DNA of 64,000 bases from Prevotella multiformis DSM 16608 (GTDB lineage: Bacteria > Bacteroidota > Bacteroidia > Bacteroidales > Bacteroidaceae): the NCBI RefSeq assembly GCF_000191065.1, contig NZ_GL872283.1, positions 1,066,659 through 1,130,658 of the forward strand, read 5' to 3'. Within the stretch, counting starts at the first letter, position 1. The number at the start of each line of letters is the position of its first letter. The notes below the pieces were generated by a model. The model saw only the letters and a list, made by a program, of their open reading frames with translations, was not told where the DNA came from and made no database searches. The translations under genes and the position numbers were made by a program. This document shows positions 53,930 to 64,000 of this stretch, piece by piece.

Positions 53930-54988
53930 ATGAGGCAGTTCATAGCTTTTGTCACCAAGGAGGCAAAACATATCATCCGTGACAAGCGTACCATGCTGAT
54001 GCTTTTCGGCATGCCTGTCGTCATGATGCTGATCTTCGGATTCGCCATCACCAACGACGTGCGGAACGTGCGGACAGTCATCGTCATGAGCAATGCCAGC
54101 TATGCGACGCGGCAGGCGGCTGACCGTCTGGCGGCATCGGAGTATTTCACGATCGTGAAGACCGTCGCCACACCTGCCGAAGCCGAGCAGACGATCCGCA
54201 ACCAGCAGGCGGACATTGCGGTTGTCTTCGCACAGGACTTTACAGAACCGGGACATGGAGTCCAGTTCATCGTGGACGGGGCGGATCCCAACATGGCGCA
54301 GCTGTGGTCTAACTATGCCCGTGCCGTGCTCATGAATGCGGAGGGGACCGCCGTCAATTCACAGATGCTTTACAATCCGCAGATGAAATCCGCCTATAAC
54401 TTCGTGCCTGCCATCATGGGGATGCTGCTCATGCTGGTCTGTGCCATGATGACCTCCATTTCCATTGTCCGGGAAAAAGAGAGAGGCACGATGGAGGTGC
54501 TGCTCGTATCGCCCACACGTCCGCTGCTGATCATTGTCGCCAAAGTCGTTCCCTACCTGGTACTCGCCTTCCTGATTCTGACGGCAATCCTCCTCATGTC
54601 CACTTACGTCCTGGACGTACCGCTGCATGGTTCCCTGTTCTGGATATTCGCCATCTCCACCGTCTACATTCTGCTGGCACTCTCATTGGGACTGCTGGTC
54701 TCCAACGTCGCAAAAACACAGCTTGCCGCCCTGCTGCTGTCGGCCATGGTGCTGCTGATGCCCATCATCATGCTTTCGGGAATGGTATTCCCCATCGAGT
54801 CGATGCCCCGGATACTGCAATATGTGTCGGCCATCATCCCCACACGTTACTATATCAGCGCCATGCGAAAGCTGATGATCATGGACACCGGCATCGGACA
54901 GGTGTTCCGTGAGCTGATGATTCTCGTCGGCATGCTCGTCATATTGCTGGCTCTCTCGCTTACGAAGTTCAACAAACGACTGGAATAG
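53930..54988 (+). CDS. ABC-2 type permease 1 (YbhS-like)
   Basis: 352 residues. One N-terminal helix (MLMLFGMPVVMMLIFGFAIT), a large extracytoplasmic domain, then five helices with SIVREKERGTMEVLLVSPTRP before helix 3, the ABC-2 hallmark. It pairs with the next gene to form the exporter pore. Confidence 0.92.
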   Translation: MRQFIAFVTKEAKHIIRDKRTMLMLFGMPVVMMLIFGFAITNDVRNVRTVIVMSNASYATRQAADRLAASEYFTIVKTVATPAEAEQTIRNQQADIAVVFAQDFTEPGHGVQFIVDGADPNMAQLWSNYARAVLMNAEGTAVNSQMLYNPQMKSAYNFVPAIMGMLLMLVCAMMTSISIVREKERGTMEVLLVSPTRPLLIIVAKVVPYLVLAFLILTAILLMSTYVLDVPLHGSLFWIFAISTVYILLALSLGLLVSNVAKTQLAALLLSAMVLLMPIIMLSGMVFPIESMPRILQYVSAIIPTRYYISAMRKLMIMDTGIGQVFRELMILVGMLVILLALSLTKFNKRLE

Positions 54989-54995
54989 AAACTAT

Positions 54996-56081
54996 ATGGT
55001 ACTGAAATATCTTTTACGCAAGGAGTTCACCCAGATACGCCGCAACTCGTTTCTGCCACGGCTCATCATCGTCTTCCCCATCATGGTCATGTGTGTCATG
55101 CCGTGGGTAATGAACATGGAAGTGAAGAATATCGTGGTAGATGTCGTCGACAACGACCGCTCCACACAGTCGCAGCGGCTGGTGCATGAGATTGAAGCAA
55201 ACAACTACTTTGTCTTTCATGGACAGCAGCCTACGTATGCGGCAGCACTCAGCAACATAGAGCATTCCACGTCAGATGCCATAGTGGTCATTCCACAGCA
55301 CTACAGCAGGGATCTTGTCCTGGGACGTACGCCGCAGGTGCTGGTGGCTGCCAACGCCGTCAACGGGACAAAAGGCTCGATAGGGTCTGCCTATCTCTCA
55401 CAGGTTGTCATCGCCCGCGCATCTCCTTCCGCAGCTTCTGTCCAGTCGCAGGTGTCTACCTTATATCTCTACAACAAGCAGCTGGACTTCAAACGCTTCA
55501 TGATTCCCGCACTCTTCGCCATCGTGATGATGCTGATGACAGGATACCTGCCGACGCTCAACATCGTAGGTGAGAAGGAGGCAGGGACTATCGAACAGAT
55601 CAACGTGACACCCGTAAGCAAATGGACATTCATCCTTGCCAAGCTGATTCCCTACTGGATCATCGCCTTCTTCGTCGTCACCGTCTGCCTGCTTCTTTCA
55701 TGGGGGATATACGGCATTGTTCCCGCGGGAAGCATTGCCCTTGTCTATCTGCTGGCGATGCTGCTGGCACTGTTCTTCTCGTCCTTCGGGCTGATTGTCT
55801 CCAATTATTCGGACACCATGCAGCAGGCCATCTTCGTCATGTGGTTCTTCGTCGTGATGCTCCTGCTGCTCTCCGGCCTGTTCACACCGACACGTTCCAT
55901 GCCTTACGCAGTTTATCTGACAACCTATGTCAATCCGGTAAGCTATTTCATCGAGGCCATGCGGACGGTCTGCATCCGCGGAGGCGACATGGGAAGCATC
56001 TACCATCAGGTACTCGCCCTGCTCGGAATCGGACTTCTCATGAGCATGTGGGCCGTGCAGAGCTATAAGAAGAACTGCTAA
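54996..56081 (+). CDS. ABC-2 type permease 2 (YbhR-like)
   Basis: 361 residues with the same layout: an N-terminal helix near residues 22-40, an extracytoplasmic domain, five C-terminal helices and the motif NIVGEKEAGTIEQINVTPVSKW. It starts 7 bp after permease 1 and closes the operon. Its last 30 bp are repeated with one change at 56099-56130. Confidence 0.92.
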   Translation: MVLKYLLRKEFTQIRRNSFLPRLIIVFPIMVMCVMPWVMNMEVKNIVVDVVDNDRSTQSQRLVHEIEANNYFVFHGQQPTYAAALSNIEHSTSDAIVVIPQHYSRDLVLGRTPQVLVAANAVNGTKGSIGSAYLSQVVIARASPSAASVQSQVSTLYLYNKQLDFKRFMIPALFAIVMMLMTGYLPTLNIVGEKEAGTIEQINVTPVSKWTFILAKLIPYWIIAFFVVTVCLLLSWGIYGIVPAGSIALVYLLAMLLALFFSSFGLIVSNYSDTMQQAIFVMWFFVVMLLLLSGLFTPTRSMPYAVYLTTYVNPVSYFIEAMRTVCIRGGDMGSIYHQVLALLGIGLLMSMWAVQSYKKNC

Positions 56082-56098
56082 GCTGTGCATAAGCGTGT

Positions 56099-56130
56099 GG
56101 CCGTGCAGAGCTGTAAGAAGAACTGCTAAG
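56099..56130 (+). repeat. Duplicated 3' end of permease gene
   Basis: 32 bp repeating 56051-56082 with one mismatch, 48 bp downstream. It includes the stop codon and so is non-coding here. Confidence 0.9.
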
Positions 56131-56332
56131 AGAAACCGTTGCCGGGGTAAAGTTCATCGTATACAGAGGTGCATCAATTCTCCGACCGAGGCAGTACAAC
56201 GCTTCTTCCACCGTAAGTTACTATTTTCCAGGCAATAGAATATAAGGGTGCGAAGATCCGACACGGGTGGTGTAAACCAACAGAACGAACGCAACACACC
56301 GGCGAAGTCGGTTTCCGATGTGTGTTATATAT

Positions 56333-56385
56333 GGTTCTTCCGTTAAATGCGTGGATGCTTTTCGCATAGTTTTAACGGAAGAACC
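56333..56385. repeat. 15-bp perfect inverted repeat (hairpin)
   Basis: GGTTCTTCCGTTAAA (56333-56347) and its complement TTTAACGGAAGAACC (56371-56385), with an inner ATGCG/CGCAT pair. Part of the arm recurs at 38462 and, inverted, at 56916. Confidence 0.9.
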
Positions 56386-56604
56386 GAAGTGATTCATTCA
56401 ACAAAAACATAGCCAAGACCGTCAACTGGCTATTCCATCATCATCCTCCGAAACAAAGCCCTTCTCAATTTAATAGGTTGAAAATACAGGCACCGTTTTG
56501 AAAAACTATTACATAATATCGAATGAATCAGCTGTAAATATAAAAGACACAAACAAAAAAGCAAGTTTGTAACCAGTAGTAAATCAACAGGTTGTCAAGT
56601 CGTT

Positions 56605-56715
56605 TTTAAAAGGTGCTTGATTGGACTTCAAAAGGGCGTTGGCAACACGCTAAAAGGGCACCTGTTGCAAGCCAATCAGGCATCTTTTAGAAGCCAGAAG
56701 GGCATGTGTTGCTTT
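56605..56715. repeat. Structured repeat-like element
   Basis: GGTGCTTGATTGG (56612-56624) pairs with CCAATCAGGCATC (56672-56684), 11 of 13 positions. Inside, GCGTTGGCAACACGC forms a small stem. AAAAGGGC occurs twice, and GGGCACCTGTTGC/GGGCATGTGTTGC repeat. It could be a folded RNA or a mobile-repeat remnant. Confidence 0.6.
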
Positions 56716-56960
56716 GCATTACATGAAAACATTTTACAAATACTGATGATAGGGTAATAAGTTGTTTGTAGAAGACGGAAAGACAGGCTGATGGACAGGC
56801 TTCATATCAATTCGCCTTTTCTGCATCTTATATTGCAGTGTAGCCCCCTTTTGTAAGCCCCTCTGCTTTTGGACAGCCATACCATGCAAGTGCATAAGCC
56901 ACTATTCCCAATCTGCGCATTTAACGGAAGGCCCGATACCGTTCCTATAAAACGTCAAAG

Positions 56961-57020
56961 CCCTCATCTTATAGGCGTTCCAGACTGAGAGACAATCTGG
57001 CAGTACCTATAAAATGAGGG
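56961..57020. other. Hairpin near nifJ 3' end
   Basis: CCCTCATCTTATAGG and CCTATAAAATGAGGG pair around an inner CCAGA/TCTGG stem. It lies 57 bp past the nifJ stop on minus but lacks a T-run, so a terminator role is uncertain. Confidence 0.55.
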
Positions 57021-57076
57021 TTGGAATATGAGTCATATAGTCCTTCGACTATAAGGTGTTCCGTTCAGAAAATCCG

Positions 57077-60652
<3,576 letters not shown>

Positions 60653-60698
60653 TTTGAAATTTATTAAATGAATATTGTTATAATGTTTTTGGTCTTGC

Positions 60699-61883
60699 CT
60701 AATAAAGGAAACCCATCAGCCAGAGCGGTACTTGTCTTCCTTTCCCTACTTCGGCGTTGTATATCGCATAGGTCGTATCGCTGTTGAACCTCATCTTGGG
60801 CTTTGCAGCGTCATACACCTTGAATTTTTCCTTCTCGTTGATGATGTAAGTCCCCTGCTTGCCGCCGTCGTTCACGGAACACTCCTCCTGCAGGGCGTTG
60901 ACGAAGAAAGTCTCCATGAGCTGCTGCTGGTCCAGCTGAATGGGATAGATGGCATAAATCAGGTTGGAGTTCTGCAGCATCACCTTCGCCGGCTTCTTGG
61001 GGAATTCCTGCCCGGCAGGGTAGACAATGTTGATGAGGCGTGCGTCAGCAAGGTTCTTGATATAGTTCATCACCGTCGCCCGGCTCGTATTGATATCCTT
61101 GGCGAGGTTGCTGATGTTGGGAGCTTTCGGTCCTTCCAGGGCAAGGAGGTAGAACAGTTTTTTTATCTTGGTAAGATACTTCAGGTCTATCTGCTTGATG
61201 AGGAGGATATCCACTTCCGTCATCATGTTCATCGTCTTCAACAGGTTCTCGGAATAGTTCCGGTGTTCCAGAAAGAACGGATAGAAGCCGTGGTGGATGT
61301 ATTCCTGAAAATGTTTCATCGGGCTCACCTTCGCCAGGATGCCGCGGGTGATTTCCTCATGACCGCCCAGTATCTCATCCAGCGTATAAGGCTCGAAATG
61401 CTGCCCGGCCTGCAGGTTCAGATACTCACGGAACGAGAATCCCCGGAGGTTGTAGCTCCTGACAATGCCGTTGAGTTCCGGGTTCTCTTCCTTCAGCCTC
61501 ATGACACTCGAGCCGGTGAAAACAATCTGGAGCTGCGGATAACAGTCGTAGCACCGGCGAAGCTCCCTGCTCCAGTCCGGCTGCTTGAACACCTGGTCAA
61601 TCAGCAGAACCTTTCCTCCCTTGCGGCAGAACTCGCCTGCGAAATCCGCAATTCCTCTGCCCTGGAAGTAAAAGTTGTTCATGTTCACATAAAGACACTG
61701 CCGGTCTGCAGAGCCGTAACGCTCCTTGGCATATTGCAGCAGAAAGGTGGTCTTCCCCACGCCTCTCGTACCTTTAATGCCGATGAGCCTGTCGTTCCAG
61801 TTTATCTCATCCATAAGACGACGGCGGACAGGGGCATTGACATGCTCCACCAGATTTGTATGAGTGTGAAAGAATGCGTCCAT
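60699..61883 (-). CDS. AAA ATPase with DUF4143-type C-terminus
   Basis: About 394 residues. Walker A GTRGVGKTTFLLQ near residue 37 and Walker B KVLLIDQV; a winged-helix-like part with INTSRATVMNYIKNLADARLI and a C-terminal nuclease-like domain follow. Proteins of this type are common and of unclear role. Start taken at 61883 (MDAFFHTH) because the promoter -7 box covers the upstream ATG at 61919. Confidence 0.88.
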   Translation of the reverse strand: MDAFFHTHTNLVEHVNAPVRRRLMDEINWNDRLIGIKGTRGVGKTTFLLQYAKERYGSADRQCLYVNMNNFYFQGRGIADFAGEFCRKGGKVLLIDQVFKQPDWSRELRRCYDCYPQLQIVFTGSSVMRLKEENPELNGIVRSYNLRGFSFREYLNLQAGQHFEPYTLDEILGGHEEITRGILAKVSPMKHFQEYIHHGFYPFFLEHRNYSENLLKTMNMMTEVDILLIKQIDLKYLTKIKKLFYLLALEGPKAPNISNLAKDINTSRATVMNYIKNLADARLINIVYPAGQEFPKKPAKVMLQNSNLIYAIYPIQLDQQQLMETFFVNALQEECSVNDGGKQGTYIINEKEKFKVYDAAKPKMRFNSDTTYAIYNAEVGKGRQVPLWLMGFLY

Positions 61884-61916
61884 CTTGTTCGCGTTGCTGT
61901 CTACTTTATGCAAATG

Positions 61917-61948
61917 CAAAGTTACTACTTATTTCTCTTATTTGCAAA
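61917..61948 (-). promoter_or_regulatory. Promoter of AAA ATPase gene
   Basis: On minus TTTG (61945-61948), exactly 20 nt, TAACTTTG (61917-61924). It decides the ATG at 61883. Confidence 0.8.
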
Positions 61949-61985
61949 CTATGGATGGCAAAAAAATGTTTTTCAGCTTTTATTT

Positions 61986-62017
61986 TTTGCATGTACATTT
62001 GCTTTCCCGTACCTTTG
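61986..62017 (+). promoter_or_regulatory. Promoter of ATP-grasp-like gene
   Basis: TTTG (61986-61989), exactly 20 nt, TACCTTTG (62010-62017); 23 nt before the start codon. Confidence 0.8.
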
Positions 62018-62040
62018 CAGGAAACAAACGAACATTCTCT

Positions 62041-63126
62041 ATGACACTTCATGTATTCAACCCCGAGCATGACATTGCATTGGCTTATAACAACAAGTAC
62101 TTTACAGCCCCGCACGCCGGCAGGCAGCTTCGTCACGACTTAGACTATCTTCCTGCACTCTGGGCAGCGGAAGGCGACCTCGTATGGGTGGAGAATGTGG
62201 CTTCCGCCAAGGCGCATGCCCACCGCTTCATGCGTGACGGCAGGAAGGTCCGCTTCGTCGACAGGAACGAGGTGAGCCGTCTGGCGGACAGAATCAGCCG
62301 GGTATCCCCCTGGGGATGGGATGCCGCCGTGAAATTCCAGCTGGAACAGCTGGGAATCCGCAGGACGCTCTTGCCGGCCGACGGTCTGCTGGACAGGATA
62401 CGCAATGACAGCAACCGGCGTTTTGCCTCGATGGTGCTGACAGAACTCCGCAGCAGCATGCACGACCCCATACTGACCGGAGCAGCATGCTATGCCCGGG
62501 GGATAGAGGAACTGGAGCAAAGGGTCCGGGAGACCGGAAAGGCCGTCATCAAAGCTCCATGGAGCAGCAGCGGACGGGGCATACGCTATGTCGACACCCT
62601 TCTGCAACCGGCCGTGGCAGCCTGGAGCAGAAAGACGATCGAGCGGCAAGGGGGCATGATGGTAGAGCCCTATTACAATAAGGTAAAAGATTTCGGGATG
62701 GAGTTCGTCTCCGATGCGCGAGGGGTTCATTATGCCGGCCTGTCGGTCTTCCATACGGTCAACGGAGCGTATGCAGGAAACAGCCTTGCAGACGAGGCCG
62801 GAAAACGGGCAATGCTCTCGGCCTATCTCCCCGGCAGCGTGCTGGACAAAGTGGCGGAGACGCTGGAGCACCTTCTCGCCGGCCGGCTGCAAGGCATCTA
62901 TCAGGGTGTCTTGGGCGTGGACATGATGGTCGTTGCGAAAGACGGCGTCCCGGACGGGCGGGAGACGGGGTTCGGCCTCCATCCGGTCGTGGAAATCAAC
63001 CTGCGCCGCACGATGGGTCATGTGGCGCTGGCACTGTCGGCCCGGCAGGAATTACAGGACCGGGTGATGCGGATAGACTATGACGGCTCGCATTATCATC
63101 TGCACACGGTGCATAAAGACAGATGA
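62041..63126 (+). CDS. Conserved ATP-grasp-like hypothetical protein
   Basis: 361 residues. It opens MTLHVFNPEHDIALAYN. A central AVIKAPWSSSGRGIRYVD resembles an ATP-grasp nucleotide loop and HPVVEINLRRTMGHVAL the metal-binding end. Such proteins occur widely in Bacteroidales, but I know no assigned substrate; the fold suggests an ATP-dependent ligase. The longer frame upstream (to 61885) is excluded by the promoter. Confidence 0.7.
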   Translation: MTLHVFNPEHDIALAYNNKYFTAPHAGRQLRHDLDYLPALWAAEGDLVWVENVASAKAHAHRFMRDGRKVRFVDRNEVSRLADRISRVSPWGWDAAVKFQLEQLGIRRTLLPADGLLDRIRNDSNRRFASMVLTELRSSMHDPILTGAACYARGIEELEQRVRETGKAVIKAPWSSSGRGIRYVDTLLQPAVAAWSRKTIERQGGMMVEPYYNKVKDFGMEFVSDARGVHYAGLSVFHTVNGAYAGNSLADEAGKRAMLSAYLPGSVLDKVAETLEHLLAGRLQGIYQGVLGVDMMVVAKDGVPDGRETGFGLHPVVEINLRRTMGHVALALSARQELQDRVMRIDYDGSHYHLHTVHKDR

Positions 63127-63164
63127 CGGCTCCGGAAGCCGGCAGGCGGGGACCGACTGCCCGG

Positions 63165-63338
63165 TCAGTTGCTGTACAGCCAGCAGACGAAGGCCACGAT
63201 GGCCAGTGCAAAGCCCGTCATGACGATTTTCATCAGCTTGTTCAGCTTCTGTCTGCGCCGTGCATTCTGCGATGCAGCGTTGTCGTGAAATCCCGTCCTG
63301 TGATGCGAATGGTGATGATGATGGTGTGTCGTTGTCAT
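63165..63338 (-). CDS. His-rich single-helix membrane peptide
   Basis: 57 residues: MTTT, six His in a row, SHH, a basic linker (ARRQKLNKLMK) and one C-terminal membrane helix (IVMTGFALAIVAFVCWLYSN). Reading frame and A-rich upstream region look genuine. The His tract suggests metal binding on the cytoplasmic side. I do not recognise a family. Confidence 0.6.
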   Translation of the reverse strand: MTTTHHHHHHSHHRTGFHDNAASQNARRRQKLNKLMKIVMTGFALAIVAFVCWLYSN

Positions 63339-63425
63339 TTTTTTAGTGTTTGATAATCAGTCCGCAGAGACCTTTGCCAGAATCTCCTTTCTGTATACAT
63401 CTCTACCTGACAGGGTGCAAAATTA

Positions 63426-63468
63426 TAAAAAAACACGGATATACGCTGCATATATCCGTGTTTTTTGC
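63426..63468. terminator. Bidirectional terminator
   Basis: AAAAAACACGGATATA pairs with TATATCCGTGTTTTTT around CGCTGCA. It ends the porin-like transcript on minus. Confidence 0.9.
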
Positions 63469-63470
63469 TG

Positions 63471-64000
63471 TCAGAAGCGGAAACTCAACTCCAGATCAAA
63501 CATCGAATAGTTGGGATGCCCCGCAGGAGTGTTCTGCGAACGGTCGTGGACATAGGAGTAAATCCCGCTCAGTTCAAGGTTCTTGTTGAACTCATAGTCG
63601 AGCCCCAGGTCGTATTGCGTGCGCTGCTTCTGTGCGCCGTCCGACGGCCGGTACATATCATAACGGGCCTTCGCATGGAATTTCTTAGGAATGATCGGGG
63701 CGATGACGAGGGCGTAGACACCCTGTGCCTTGCTGCCGTCGGCACTGATATTACAGTCATGAGCCGCTTCATCATTCGTATTGGCAATGGGCTTTGCGAA
63801 GGCATAGCCGGTGGAATGGACATACTCTGAGCGGACTGTCCAGTCGTCTGCCTTATACTCTGCCGAGAAGGCATACCGACGCTGCTGCAGGCTGCGTATG
63901 CCGCTCTGTGGCAGGCCGGCCGCATCCGTCCACGTTCCTTTCCGGGCATACGACCCCGTCCAGCCGAACCAGCCCAGACGCAGACCATCCATGGGCATTA
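63471..64000 (-). CDS. Porin-like outer-membrane beta-barrel (3' part)
   Basis: The last 176 or so codons of a gene continuing past the window edge. Alternating strands (RYAFSAEYKADDWTVRSEYVHS, AKARYDMYRP, YDLGLDYEFNKNLELSGIY) end in LELSFRF, a terminal Phe typical of outer-membrane barrels recognised by BamA. It resembles phosphate-selective porins (OprO/OprP type), but the N-terminus is missing. Confidence 0.75.
   Translation of the reverse strand, partial: MPMDGLRLGWFGWTGSYARKGTWTDAAGLPQSGIRSLQQRRYAFSAEYKADDWTVRSEYVHSTGYAFAKPIANTNDEAAHDCNISADGSKAQGVYALVIAPIIPKKFHAKARYDMYRPSDGAQKQRTQYDLGLDYEFNKNLELSGIYSYVHDRSQNTPAGHPNYSMFDLELSFRF

Larger units (their letters stand above)
56082..57076. other. 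1-kb gene-free AT-rich island
   Basis: No credible gene. It holds a duplicated 3' end of the permease gene (56099-56130), a large hairpin (56333-56385), a structured repeat-like element (56605-56715), an inverted copy of the hairpin arm (56916-56930) and a further hairpin (56961-57020). The part from about 56386 to 56800 is clearly more AT-rich than its neighbours. Confidence 0.75.

Noticed and set aside
56961-57020. Hairpin as nifJ terminator
   Set aside because: Good stem but no T-run on the nifJ strand; kept as a hairpin of unknown role.
60732-62072. 446-codon plus-strand frame
   Set aside because: Antisense of the AAA ATPase gene; no recognisable domain.

Overview
The window looks like a chromosome segment of a Bacteroidota bacterium, order Bacteroidales and probably Prevotellaceae-like. 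The sequence evidence is: repeated promoters of the form TTTG-N18..22-TAnnTTTG; a short primary sigma factor without region 1.1; RNase Y, NifJ and GH57/GT/debranching glycogen genes; and a pheA-aminotransferase-DAHP synthase/chorismate mutase-tyrA gene order. The genus is inferred from gene content; no 16S gene is present. The segment is moderately GC-rich and gene-dense, with no phage, IS transposase or CRISPR.

Layout. 1-2.3 kb: tRNA-Cys, small membrane proteins and RNase P RNA, all on minus. 2.7-7.7 kb (plus): HtrA protease, then rpoD followed closely by a secreted protein, an HprK-like kinase, an S26-type peptidase, a PqqD-like protein and a possible 30-residue peptide. 7.9-10.9 kb (minus): RNase Y, ZapA, a coiled-coil protein and a conserved unknown. 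11-16.5 kb (plus): a polysaccharide-initiation module (WcaJ-like transferase, RmlA, Wzc-like kinase, HAD protein), facing a convergent CapD-type dehydratase and a nucleotidyltransferase (17-20 kb). 21.9-26 kb (plus): ptb, buk, sucC, sucD. 26.7-31 kb: acetyltransferase, MgtC, MATE, metallophosphatase. 31.4-40.7 kb (minus): an AmgK-like kinase fused to a RapZ C-terminal domain, the glycogen trio, DAG kinase and miaA. 40.9-43.8 kb: gap, mscL, exonuclease-like protein. 44-48.5 kb (minus): the Phe/Tyr operon with its leader. 49-56 kb: AraC regulator divergent from a TolC/HlyD/ABC export operon. 57-64 kb: nifJ, AAA ATPase, ATP-grasp-like protein, His-rich peptide and a partial porin.

The most notable signals lie outside the large genes. 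(1) A 28-codon leader peptide rich in Phe and Tyr codons, followed by an intrinsic terminator just upstream of pheA, has a matching antiterminator segment and so reads as a ribosome-mediated attenuator. (2) Four intergenic loci each carry four copies of a 22-bp-period palindromic unit. (3) Three minus-strand genes share an ~80-bp upstream element in which GGCT replaces TTTG at a fixed 20 bp from TAAATTTG. (4) The rpoD-linked PqqD/HprK/S26 set, with a nucleotidyltransferase 10 kb away, resembles peptide-modification (HPr-rel-A/lasso-like) modules and may have a tiny candidate substrate. (5) A 0.6-kb AT-rich island downstream of the export operon is bounded by inverted 15-mers.
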